DNA from: Planctomycetota bacterium
Lineage (GTDB): Bacteria; Planctomycetota; PLA2; JAEUHO01
DNA length: 64,000 nucleotides
Assembly (NCBI GenBank): GCA_029259775.1
Contig: JAJDEN010000008.1
Location: 248,001-312,000, forward strand
Reading direction: 5' to 3'
The position numbers and the translations under genes were made by a program. This document shows, in pieces, positions 49,263 through 57,422 of the stretch (within the stretch, counting starts at the first letter, position 1; every line of letters starts with the position of its first letter). The notes below the pieces were generated by a model. It ran no database searches. It saw nothing but the letters and a program-made list of their open reading frames with translations, and was not told the DNA's origin.

Positions 49263-50405
49263 ATGTCGACCACGGCGGTACGAGCAAACTGCACGGTCAC
49301 GGTTCGGCTCCAGATCGAGTTCGTGAACGTGGCCGCTGTGCCCCTTCCGGTCTTGGCTCCGATCGTGAAGATCTGGTCCGATGCGATCGATCAGATGTGG
49401 AACGACACGTGGGGCGGTCGCTCCGGCCATGTGCGCTGGCGGTGCTGCTCGGTGGTGTTCGAGGTCGACGCGCGCATCGGGGCCGGCACACCGGGCTATC
49501 ACCAGATACGCATCCACCTCAGCGGTGATCTGCCGGGCGGTACGACGAGGTCCTCCACCGGGATCGGCTTGCTCGGGCAAACGGGCGATTGGGAGGTCAC
49601 CGAGAACCATGTCGTGGCCGCTCACGAAGCCGGTCACCTGTTGGCTTTGGACGATGAGTACGTGCTGGACGGTTCCGGTAGCGCCCTGGACGAACACGCC
49701 GTACCGCCGTACCGGGCTACGGATCCGCGCTGCATCATGGCCAACACCGGCACGACCGACGTCACCCAGTGGCCTGAGCACATCGACGCGGCCATGAGCG
49801 CGCTGGACATGCACTGCCCTTGGCAGTGCTGCGTGCTCCAACCTCGCGGGGCGGTCCTGACCCTCCTGCGCATGTTCAAGCGCGCTCCGTCGCCGGTTGC
49901 CCCCCAGCGCCGGCGCGCGCCCGGGCCACCGCCCGACGCGGCCGCGGCGTTTCAGCAGGTGCAGGGCGGACGGCCCAACGCGCGCGCCATCGTGGCGAAC
50001 CACGTGAGCCGGCACGCGGACTACGACACCGACGAGGTGGTTCCCGAACTCTCCAGCCCCGTTGCCGCGCGTCGGTGGCTGGCGGCCATCGCGCTGGGAC
50101 GCGACAGCAGTCCGGAGGCGCGCTCGGCTCTCGTTGGTGCGCTCGGGGACGAGTCGCCCAGCGTGCGCATGGCTGCGGCGCACGCGCTGCTCGGCCAGGG
50201 CGACGATCGCGGCTACCCCGTCTTGCTCGATCTGCTGGACGGCGCGTACACGATCATGCGGCATCCGCCCACCCTGGCGCGTGACTACGCCAACCGGGTC
50301 CTCGAGCGCTACAGCGGGCACCACGTCGGCTTCGACCCGTTCGCCTCCGCGCCGGAGCGCGCTGCCGGCGTCGCCGCGTGGCGCGCCTGGTACGACGCCC
50401 GCTAG
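49263..50405 (+). CDS. Paralogous HExxH...DEY metallopeptidase-like protein with HEAT tail
   Basis: This 380-aa protein is a tandem paralogue of the gene at 47694. Shared landmarks are NCTVTVRLQIEF near the start, HEAGHLLALDDEY (His121, Glu122, His125, Asp131), CIMAN and CPWQCC, then HEAT units (VAARRWLAAIALGRDSSPEARSALVGAL, VRMAAAHALLGQGD). Unlike its neighbour it has no signal sequence; it starts right at the conserved core. The stop TAG is also the first three bases of the inverted-repeat element at 50403. Confidence 0.8.
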   Translation: MSTTAVRANCTVTVRLQIEFVNVAAVPLPVLAPIVKIWSDAIDQMWNDTWGGRSGHVRWRCCSVVFEVDARIGAGTPGYHQIRIHLSGDLPGGTTRSSTGIGLLGQTGDWEVTENHVVAAHEAGHLLALDDEYVLDGSGSALDEHAVPPYRATDPRCIMANTGTTDVTQWPEHIDAAMSALDMHCPWQCCVLQPRGAVLTLLRMFKRAPSPVAPQRRRAPGPPPDAAAAFQQVQGGRPNARAIVANHVSRHADYDTDEVVPELSSPVAARRWLAAIALGRDSSPEARSALVGALGDESPSVRMAAAHALLGQGDDRGYPVLLDLLDGAYTIMRHPPTLARDYANRVLERYSGHHVGFDPFASAPERAAGVAAWRAWYDAR

Positions 50406-50580
50406 GAGCCTGTCCCCGAATGCCCTGCTGCGCCCTCCGATCCACGAGCTACGAGCGACGCCCATGCGATTTCGCATCCTCCATGGGCAGGAAGCCCGCC
50501 TCCGGTACGAAATCGAACGTCCGCCCGCTCTCGCTTCGGTCTCGAAACGCTCGCGACGGACATTCGGGGACAGGCTCCTA
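50403..50580. mobile_element. 178-bp MITE-like element, copy 1, with 20-bp perfect terminal inverted repeats
   Basis: Both ends carry the same 20 bases, TAGGAGCCTGTCCCCGAATG, in opposite orientation. A second copy of identical length lies at 56069-56246. It has no coding capacity for a transposase. The terminal TA may be a target-site duplication, as with Tc1/mariner/IS630-type MITEs. The left end supplies the stop codon of the upstream gene. Confidence 0.85.
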
Positions 50581-50640
50581 GCGCTTCGCGCGCTGGATCA
50601 CCTGGAGAGCGGCTGCCATGCCTCCGCCGTCCTCTCTGTT

Positions 50641-50836
50641 GGGGGGGGGCGATCAGGCCTGTGCCGAGGAGCAGCGCCGCTGGTTCAACGACGTTCCGCC
50701 GGGGGAGTACCGGCTCGAGTTCGTCGCGGCAGGCCTGCGTCCCGCGACAGCGCGCGCCGCCGCCCTCATCACGCAGATGACGCTCGGCGGGGCTGTCGTA
50801 CCTGGCCGCCAGCCCCTGGTGCCATGCCGCGCTTGA
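50641..50836 (+). pseudogene. Fragment resembling a carboxypeptidase-regulatory-like domain
   Basis: Between the element and the DUF1569 gene, one frame reads RRWFNDVPPGEYRLEFVAAGLRPATARAAAL..., which recalls the VPPGEYRLE strand of carboxypeptidase-regulatory-like (CarbopepD_reg) domains. It ends at TGA 50836. A run of nine G (50641-50649) begins the stretch. With no start or complete domain it is probably a remnant; the rest of 50581-50888 holds nothing I can identify. Confidence 0.35.
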
Positions 50837-50888
50837 GGGATGCTCGGCGGTTCGTACGGTAGGGTCCCGCGTGGCTGGAGACTCCCCG

Positions 50889-51338
50889 ATGAACTCGCTC
50901 TTCGACGACACCGAACTGACCACCGTCCTGGAACGCATCCGTGCGCTGGACGAAGGCACGCAGGCCGCGTGGGGCAAGATGAACGTCGCGCAGATGCTGG
51001 CGCATCTCCAGACGCCGTTCTTGATCGCCACCGGCGACGTCAAGCTCAAGCGGAGCTTCTTGGGCCGCATGCTGGGCGGCATGGTCAAGAAATCGGTCCT
51101 CAGCCCCAAGCCCTTCAAGCAAGGGCTTCCGACGGACCCGCGCTTCATCGTGAAGGACGATCGCGACTTCGCCAAGGAGCAGGGCGCGCTGATGGCCTGC
51201 GTCGAGGTGTTTGGACGTGGGGGCGCCGCGGGTGTGACACCGGACCCGCATCCGTTCTTCGGCAAGATGACGCCGGCGCAGTGGGACGCGCTGATGTGGA
51301 AGCACGTCGACCACCACCTGAGGCAGTTCGGCGCCTGA
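50889..51338 (+). CDS. DUF1569 (DinB-like) protein
   Basis: This 149-aa protein begins at ATG 50889 (GGAG 8 nt upstream). It has WGKMNVAQMLAHLQTPF, the DinB/DUF1569 helix with His, FLGRMLGGMVKK, and a C-terminal PFFGKMTPAQWDALMWKHVDHHLRQFG with the HxxxHHLxQF metal-type triad. DinB-like four-helix proteins are often thiol S-transferases or metal-dependent enzymes; the substrate is unknown. It is convergent with the methyltransferase gene. Confidence 0.9.
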   Translation: MNSLFDDTELTTVLERIRALDEGTQAAWGKMNVAQMLAHLQTPFLIATGDVKLKRSFLGRMLGGMVKKSVLSPKPFKQGLPTDPRFIVKDDRDFAKEQGALMACVEVFGRGGAAGVTPDPHPFFGKMTPAQWDALMWKHVDHHLRQFGA

Positions 51339-51352
51339 GCCGGCGCCGTCCG

Positions 51353-52105
51353 TCACGCGTCGACGCGGCGCAGGATCATCTGTGTGAAGCCCAGGGCGTC
51401 ACGTCCCCAGGCGAGGAACGACCTCTGCGCACGGGCCTGCAGGGCGAGCACGTCGTCGCGATCCGGATGGTCCGGGTTGGCGGCCGCCCAGCGATCGACG
51501 GACAGCGATTGCAGCATCTCGTAGCGGTCCCAGTCCTGACCGGTCGAGACGATCTGGTACCGCAGGCGGAAGCCGGCGTCGAGGACGGCCGCGTGCAAAC
51601 TGGGGAGGTCCAGGAACTGGTCGGCGGTCAAGTCGTCCGCTGCGAGGTACTCGGCGGGGGGGGCGTCCGTCTTCCAGAACGGCTCGCCGAACAGCACGAG
51701 CCCGTCGGGGCGCACGAGATCACGTAGGGCGGCGAGCGTGCCGGCGTAGCCGTCCCAGATCCACGAGGCGCCTACGAGCGAGACGACGTCGAAGTCCTCG
51801 CCCTCCGGCGGCACGTAGTCCTTCCCGTCGGCCTGCACGAATATCAGGTCGGCATCGGGCAGTGTGCTCGCCGCGGCCTGCGCTCGTTCCACGGCCCAGG
51901 GGGAGACGTCCACGCCCACACCCGAGATGCCGTGCCGTGCCGCCATGCGGAGGAGCAACTCGCCGGCGCCACACGCGATGTCGAGCACGCGCATCCCGGG
52001 CTCGAGGTCGAGGTAGTCGACGAGCTCGTCGACCACGTCCTCCGACACGGGATTCCAGAAGGTGTGGGCGTCGTGGGCGATCACCATGCGTTCGTGGAAC
52101 TCCAT
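51353..52105 (-). CDS. SAM-dependent methyltransferase (class I)
   Basis: This 250-aa protein has motif I RVLDIACGAGELLLRMA, motif II GVGVDVSPWAVERAQ, DADLIFVQADGKD and FDVVSLVGASWIWDG. It begins with MEFHERMVIAHDAHTFWNPVSEDVVDELVDYL, typical of small cytosolic methyltransferases acting on small molecules. AGGAGG precedes the ATG. TATGCT on its strand lies about 40 nt further upstream. It is divergent from the TPR-CHAT gene. Confidence 0.88.
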   Translation of the reverse strand: MEFHERMVIAHDAHTFWNPVSEDVVDELVDYLDLEPGMRVLDIACGAGELLLRMAARHGISGVGVDVSPWAVERAQAAASTLPDADLIFVQADGKDYVPPEGEDFDVVSLVGASWIWDGYAGTLAALRDLVRPDGLVLFGEPFWKTDAPPAEYLAADDLTADQFLDLPSLHAAVLDAGFRLRYQIVSTGQDWDRYEMLQSLSVDRWAAANPDHPDRDDVLALQARAQRSFLAWGRDALGFTQMILRRVDA

Positions 52106-52225
52106 CACGCCTCCTCGGCGTTGCGGGGCCTCGGGCGGAGCAGCATAGTCCACGTGGCGCGATCCCGGATGCGCAGGGTCCGGTATGCTCCTCCGGCCTC
52201 GTCTCGGGGCGCGGAGGAAGCGCCC

Positions 52226-55225
52226 ATGCCGATCGAACGACGACGCCGGTGGATCGTGCTGGCCCTGCTCGTCCTGCTCAGCATCGGCCTCGGCGAGGTC
52301 GGAGCCGAGGACGCGCCCGAGGACCCCGCCGCGAAGATCGCGGAGCTGCGCAAGCAGATGGACCAGGCCGGGCGATCGGGCAAGCTTGCCGCAGCCCTCG
52401 CGCTGGCCCGCAAGATCCTCGTCGTGCAAGCGTCCTCCCTGGGCGCCGACCACGTGGACGTCGCCATCACGCTCGACATCATCGGCGGCGTCGAGCGCAT
52501 GCAGGGCAAGCTCGAACCCTCCTACAAGGCGCATGAGCGCGCGCGCGCCATCTTCGCCAAGCAGCAGGGCAAGCACGCCGACATGCGTCTCATCAACCTG
52601 CAGCAACTGGTTCGCGTGCTGCACACGATGGGACGGTTCCTGGAGGCCTCGAAGCATGGCCAGGCGGCTGTCGATCTCGCCGTGAAGCTGCACGGCGCCG
52701 ACGACACCCACATGCTGCCGGACGTCCTCGATCTCGCGGCCCCGCCGTTCTTCGAGCTGGGGGCATACGCCAAGGCGCGGGTGTGGACGGAGCGCTCGCT
52801 CGAGCTGCGCGAGCAGAGCGTGGGCAAGGTCCACCCCATGCTCTGCGCGACGCTCCTCTCCCTCGCGGCCTTGAACCAGGCCCAGGGCGCGGAGGGCGCG
52901 GCCCGCCCGCTCTTCGAGCGGGCCCTCTCGATCTTCGAGAAGACGCTGGGTCCGAAGCACCCGGCGTCGGCCCAACCGTTGCTCGGCTTGGCCGAGTGGC
53001 ACCTACGCCAGGGTTCCCCCGCGGAGGCGCGTCCGCTGAGCGAACGCGCGCTCACGATGCTGGAAGGCCAGTTCGGGCCGAATCACCCGCACGTCGGCCG
53101 AGCCGTCGATCAGCTCGGGCGGGTCCACTTCACCGCGGGCGATGTCGACGCAGCGCTGCCGCTCTTCGAGCGAGGCCTGAAGATCCGCGAGGTCGCGCTG
53201 GGCGGCACGCACGTCGAGGTGGCGCGCTCGCTCAACAACCTGGCGATGGCCTGGAAGGAGAAGGGGGAGTTCACGAAGGCCCTGCCGCACAGCGAGCGAG
53301 CGCTCGGGATCGAGGAGGCGGCGCTCGGTGAGCACCACATGTAGGTCATCTCCGCGATGGGCAACCTGGGCGTGCTCTACGCCCAAGCCGGCCTGCTGGA
53401 CAAGGCCGGGCCGATGCTCGAACGGGCCCTGACCGCGACCAAGGCGACCTTCGGCCAGGGGCATCCCTCCGCCATCCGGACGCTCGGCTACGTTGCCAAC
53501 CTTCGCTACACCCAGGGTCGGCTGCCCGAAGCCCGCAAGCTGCTCGCGCACGTCTTGACGCTCGAGGAAGCCCACGCCCGTGCGCAGTTCGCCACGATGA
53601 GCAGTGCCCAGCGTCGGCGCTCGCTTCGCACCACCCGGGAGCGCCTGAGCCAGCGGCTCTCGTGGGACCGCGGCAACGAAGCCGCCGCCTATCCCGACGT
53701 CCTCCGCTTCAAGGGGCTCGTCACCCGCGCTGAGGCGGCCGAGCGCCTGCTCGCACGCCGCGCGACGGCGGAAGATCGCAAGCGGCACGACGAACTGCGG
53801 GCGGCTGAGCGAATCACGGCAACGCTCGCCAACAGCGCTCCTCCCAGGTTCCGCAAGAGCGCGCACGGCCGCTGGCAGCGGGCGTACGCGAAGAGCGTCG
53901 CCGAGCGCGACCGCCTCTCGCTCGCGCTCACCCAGCGTATGGCTCCGTTGCGCCAGGCGCTGGAGCGTCTCGACCTCGGCATGAAGGAGGTACGGGCCCA
54001 GCTGGCGCCGGACGAAGCCCTCGTGGACGTGATGCGCGTCACCGTGTTCTACGTGGCGTGGGTCGTGCGGCGAGACGGACCGGTCCGCTTCACCATCTTG
54101 GGCGACAGCGAGAAGATCGAGCCGGCTTGCGCCGCGTTCGTCGAGGCGATCGCGGGCGACAGCGGCTCGACCGACGACCAGAAGGCGATCACGGACACAG
54201 GCAAGGCTCTCGCAGCCCTCATCTGGCGCCCGATCGAGAAGCATGTCGGCAAAGGCGTCGGCCGCGTCGTGATCTGTCCCGACGGAGCGCTGGCCGCGGT
54301 GCCCTACGCCGCGTTGCCGGGCCGGAAGGCGGGCAGCTACCTGATGGACGACCTGACGATCACGCACGTCATGAGCGCCCAGGATCTCGTGCCGCGCAAG
54401 GACCGAGGCCGGGTCGGCCAGGGTGCCTTGCTGGTGGGCGGCGTCGATTACGAGAAGGCCGAGGCGACCCCGGAGCGCGTCGTCAGGTCGGAGCGTGTAC
54501 GCCGGGTCGCCTCCAAGGACCGCGCCGGCTCGGGCACGCGCTTCGCGCCCTTGCCCGGAACACTCGTCGAAGCGCAGGGACTTCGCGCGAAACTTGGCGA
54601 GGCGACGTCGACGCTGCTGGTGGGGGCCGCGGCGACCGAAACCGCCCTTCGCAACGAGGCGCAGGGCAAGCGCTTCGTCCACATCGCTACACACGGCTTC
54701 GCGCGAGAGAACCTCCGCTCGGGCCTGAAGAGCCGGAACGCAGGCGCGTGGATGAACGCCGAGGCAGAGCGCGCCCTGGCCGCGGAGCACGACCCGCTCC
54801 TGCTCAGCGGCCTTGCGCTCGCGGGCGTGAACAACCGCTCCGGGGGTGCGGGCGACGATGGCGTGTTCACCGCCTTGGAGGCCTCCTATCTCGACCTCGA
54901 CAGCGCCCAACTCATCACGCTGTCGGCATGCGAGACGGCCCGGGGGACCGCCGCCGCAGGGGAAGGCGTGCTCGGCTTGGTCCAAGGCTTCCAGCTCGCA
55001 GGCGCGAAGCAGGTCGTCGCCAGCCTCTGGAAGGTGGACGACGACGCGACGACGCGCATGATGCTTGACCTCTATGACCGGCTGCTTACCTCGAAGAAGG
55101 CGGCGCCTCTGCCGGACGCTCTTCGGGCGGCAGCTCGCGCGCTGCGCGACGGGGGCGACGGCAAGGACACCTCGAAGTTCGCCCGCGTGCGGTACTGGGC
55201 TGCCTTCGTGGCGTACGGCCGGTAG
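52226..55225 (+). pseudogene. TPR-CHAT protein gene interrupted by one in-frame TAG
   Basis: The 1000-codon frame runs from ATG 52226 (GGAGGAA upstream; signal peptide 1-28) through tetratricopeptide repeats of the kinesin-light-chain type (ARPLFERALSIFEKTLGPKHP, YKAHERARAIFAKQQG) to a C-terminal CHAT domain. The catalytic His is in HIATHGFA (codon 823) and Cys in LSACETARGT (codon 902). A single TAG at 53342-53344 (codon 373) splits the TPR array: ALGEHHM-TAG-VISAMGNLG. The frame is otherwise perfect on both sides, and the expected codon is GAG (Glu), so a G-to-T change is likely. Sequencing error, recent nonsense mutation or readthrough are all possible. Confidence 0.85.
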
Positions 55226-55260
55226 GGCCGGGGACGCAACGGAAGGACCGAGACCCCGGC

Positions 55261-55294
55261 TTGCATTTACTGATCCATAGGTATAGTACCTGTT
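55261..55294 (+). promoter_or_regulatory. Promoter and inverted-repeat operator of the PadR operon
   Basis: TTGCAT (55261-55266) and TATAGT (55282-55287) could be -35 and -10 with 15-bp spacing. AGGTA-TAG-TACCT (55279-55291) is a perfect 5-bp inverted repeat across the -10, a natural site for repression by the PadR protein encoded next. Confidence 0.6.
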
Positions 55295-55307
55295 GTATGC
55301 TTTCCTC

Positions 55308-55679
55308 GTGAAGGACGCGCCGTACATCGAAGAACTCCTCCAGACGTGGGAGCAGGTCCACAAGAAGGGCCACCTCTCGCTCTGGGTGCTCGTCGCCCTG
55401 CGAGACGAGCCGCGCTACCCGCGTGAGATCAGCGAGTTTGTCGCCGACGTCGCCCCGTCCATGAGCTGCGAGGGGCAGAGCCTCTACCGTGCGTTGCGTC
55501 GGTTCCACGACCTCGAGCTCGTCACGTTCTCAAAGCAGAAGGGCTCGCGCGGTCCGGACCGCAAGGTCTACCGCCTTACGGCCCTCGGCCGGCGTGTCCT
55601 GGCCGCCTTCATCGACCGCAACATCATGTTTCTCTACTCGAGGCGTGTCCGCGCCTTGCTCGAGGGGTCCGACGGATGA
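55308..55679 (+). CDS. PadR-family transcriptional regulator
   Basis: This 123-aa protein from GTG 55308 has a PadR winged helix: LSLWVLVALRDEPRYPREISEFVADVAP, GQSLYRALRRFHDLELVTFSK, GPDRKVYRLTALGRRVLAAFIDRN. PadR proteins are ligand-responsive repressors, often autoregulated together with an adjacent membrane gene. The gene shares ATGA with the membrane-protein gene downstream. TTG 55293 is an alternative start. Confidence 0.87.
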   Translation: MKDAPYIEELLQTWEQVHKKGHLSLWVLVALRDEPRYPREISEFVADVAPSMSCEGQSLYRALRRFHDLELVTFSKQKGSRGPDRKVYRLTALGRRVLAAFIDRNIMFLYSRRVRALLEGSDG

Positions 55680-56071
55680 TCAAGCTCACTCGCAATCAGT
55701 GGTGTTTCGCGCTTGTTGCCGCGGGGCTCACCGCCGCCTTCCACCACCACCTCTTCGGGTTCATCGAGGAGGAGCAGTGGTCGAGCATCGGTTGGTACGC
55801 CGGTGGGTACGGCGTCGCGATGTTCCTCGCCGGACTGGCGTTCGGCGCGACCGATTCGGTCGCCAAGAGCCGGTTGGACCTGGGCTTCGGCTATCACGCC
55901 ATCACCTTCGTCGTCGTGCTGGTCGTGGGGACGCTGGCCGCCCTCGTCTACGGACAGCCCGTGTGGCCCCAATTGCTGGGCACGGCAGGCTGGGCCGTTG
56001 GGCTCTACGTGCACTACCGGATGAGCCGTCGCACCGTGAAGGGGCTCGACGCCGAAGAGGCGTTCCCGTAG
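55676..56071 (+). CDS. Integral membrane protein cotranscribed with PadR
   Basis: This 131-aa protein has four hydrophobic helices (about 9-28, 38-58, 72-93 and 99-116) and His-rich residues near the first one (AAFHHHLFGF). No family is recognised. It overlaps the PadR gene by ATGA and is probably the regulated partner. The stop TAG is the first three bases of the inverted-repeat element. Confidence 0.72.
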   Translation: MIKLTRNQWCFALVAAGLTAAFHHHLFGFIEEEQWSSIGWYAGGYGVAMFLAGLAFGATDSVAKSRLDLGFGYHAITFVVVLVVGTLAALVYGQPVWPQLLGTAGWAVGLYVHYRMSRRTVKGLDAEEAFP

Positions 56072-56246
56072 GAGCCTGTCTCCGAATACCCTGCTGCGCC
56101 TTCCGATCCTCAAGCTACGAGCCACGCCCATCAGCTTTCGCATCCTCAACGGGCAGGAAGCCCGCCTCCGGTACGAAATCGAACGTCCGTCGGCTCTCGC
56201 TTTGGTCTCGAAACGCTCGCGACGGGCATTCGGAGACAGGCTCCTA
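56069..56246. mobile_element. 178-bp MITE-like element, copy 2
   Basis: The length is identical to copy 1 at 50403-50580. The ends are TAGGAGCCTGTCTCCGAATA and, inverted, TAGGAGCCTGTCTCCGAATG (19 of 20 match). Compared with copy 1, one stem position changed C to T at one end and G to A at the other, so pairing is kept. It lies between convergent genes and could also act as a bidirectional terminator. Confidence 0.85.
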
Positions 56247-56253
56247 GACGGGG

Positions 56254-56706
56254 CTACCGCCGGCGGCGCATGGCCTGGATGAGCTGATCCAGCTTGCCCA
56301 GGAATCGCGAGCGGTCCTTCTTCTCGAAGGGGGCAGGGCCGCCCGTGATCTCGCCCACCTCACGCAGCTGCGACATCAGCTCTCGGCTCGCCAGGGCGCT
56401 TCCGATCGAGTCCTCGGAGAACTCGCGGCCCTTGCCGTCGAGTACGCGCGCGCCGCTCGCCAGGCAGCGCGCGGCGAGCGGGATGTCGGCGGTGATGACG
56501 ATGTCGCCGTCCGTCGCACGCTCCGCGATCCAGTAGTCCGCCTCGTCCAGTCCATCGCCCACGACGACGAGCTCGACCTGCCCGCGCTCGGGGCTGCGCA
56601 TCCACGAGTTCGAGACGAGGTACACCGTCAGCTCGTAGCGCAGCGCGACCTTGTAGGTCTCGTCCTTCACCGGACAGGCGTCGGCGTCCACGTAGATGTC
56701 GAGCAC
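56254..56706 (-). CDS. yaiI: YaiI/YqxD-family (UPF0178) protein
   Basis: This 150-aa protein opens with LDIYVDADACPVKDETYKVA and contains VVGDGLDEADYWIAERATDGDIVITADIPLAARCLASGARVL, the conserved acidic residues of this PIN-like family, suggesting a nuclease fold. The role is not established. GTG 56706 is preceded by GAGGAG. The C-terminus is basic (MRRRR). Confidence 0.92.
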   Translation of the reverse strand: MLDIYVDADACPVKDETYKVALRYELTVYLVSNSWMRSPERGQVELVVVGDGLDEADYWIAERATDGDIVITADIPLAARCLASGARVLDGKGREFSEDSIGSALASRELMSQLREVGEITGGPAPFEKKDRSRFLGKLDQLIQAMRRRR

Positions 56707-56770
56707 GTCTGTCTCCTCGCGCGGGAGGATACGGCAAACGTTCGGTCGGCCCTGCGAGGAGCACGACGCC

Positions 56771-56812
56771 AAAACGAAACGCGGCGCGGCTCCTCGAGGG
56801 AACCGCGCCGCG
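56771..56812 (-). terminator. Rho-independent terminator of the thioredoxin-fold selenoprotein gene
   Basis: On the minus strand a perfect 10-bp stem (56812-56803 with 56789-56780) around a 13-nt loop is followed by TTTCGTTTT. It lies 25 nt after the stop of the gene at 56837. Confidence 0.85.
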
Positions 56813-56836
56813 AGCTCATCGGGCGACCGTGGGAGC

Positions 56837-57307
56837 CTAGCCCTCCGCGAGAATCTTCTCGAGGGCGGCCTGATCGCTGCCGGCGACCGACCCGTCCTTC
56901 GCGAGCACGCGCAGGGTGGGATAGTTGGTCACGCCGTAGGCCTTGATCGTGGCGTCGGAGACGCCGTTCAGGATCGCCAGGTCCGCGCCGACCTTGGCGA
57001 GCCAGCCCGCGATCGCTGCCTTGTCTGTGCTCATGGTCGCCGCGGCGATCTCGAGGTTGGGGTGCTTCTTGCGCATCTCGACCAGATGCTGTGCTTCACG
57101 CACGCAACCGCCTCACCCAGGCTTGAAGAACGCGACGACGCGTACCTTCTCGCTGCTCTGGAGGGGATCGACGGGCGTGCCCTCCCAGCCAGCGCCGGAG
57201 AGCGCGATGGGGGAGGCGCCGGAGGCGCTGTCGTCGCTCGCCTTGTCGCCGCAGGCCGCGAGGCCGAGCAGTGCGCACAGGGCGATACTGAGTCCGAGGG
57301 TCTTCAT
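56837..57307 (-). CDS. TlpA/thioredoxin-like lipoprotein, probable selenoprotein (UGGC, TGA at codon 65)
   Basis: From ATG 57307 the frame gives a lipoprotein signal (LLGLAAC, Cys19), then VRVVAFFKPG, TGA, GGCVREAQHLVEMRKKHP and a thioredoxin-like remainder with the cis-Pro loop VTNYPTLRVL (Pro130), ending at TAG. Read through, it has 156 residues. The TGA (57115-57113) is exactly the first residue of the CxxC active site, U65-G-G-C68, after the usual Phe-Phe strand. A 6-bp hairpin with loop GGUCG follows after 29 nt. I infer selenocysteine. It would be an envelope thiol-disulfide or peroxide reductase. A Shine-Dalgarno-like AAGGAG lies upstream and a strong terminator downstream. Confidence 0.85.
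57073..57089 (-). promoter_or_regulatory. Putative bacterial SECIS hairpin in the thioredoxin-fold gene
   Basis: GCAUCU (57089-57084) pairs with AGAUGC (57078-57073) around the loop GGUCG. The first loop G is 29 nt after the UGA. The loop is almost identical to that of the ArsC-like gene (GGUCC), although the stems have no sequence in common. Confidence 0.75.
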
Positions 57308-57422
57308 GGGTGCTCCTTGACGGCGGGGGGCCGTTGAGAGGGTGATGCGTCCCGGTCGCGCTCGGTTGCATGCGACGCCTGGAGCGGGACGATGGACTGA
57401 CACGGTAGAACCGATGCGAGGG

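Noticed and set aside
50403-50580. Coding of FGDRLL-type peptides by the inverted-repeat element
   Set aside because: The same peptide appears on both strands only because the ends are inverted repeats; the frames are continuations of antisense frames without start sites.
53342-53344. Internal TAG of the CHAT gene as pyrrolysine or as a recoding site like the two TGA codons
   Set aside because: It lies in a TPR helix position expected to be Glu, not at a catalytic residue, and no structured element follows; a point mutation or error is simpler.
56837-57103. Thioredoxin-like protein starting at the GTG at 57103
   Set aside because: It would begin just after the active-site Cys and lose the first strand, while the upstream frame contains a perfect lipoprotein signal and strand in phase.
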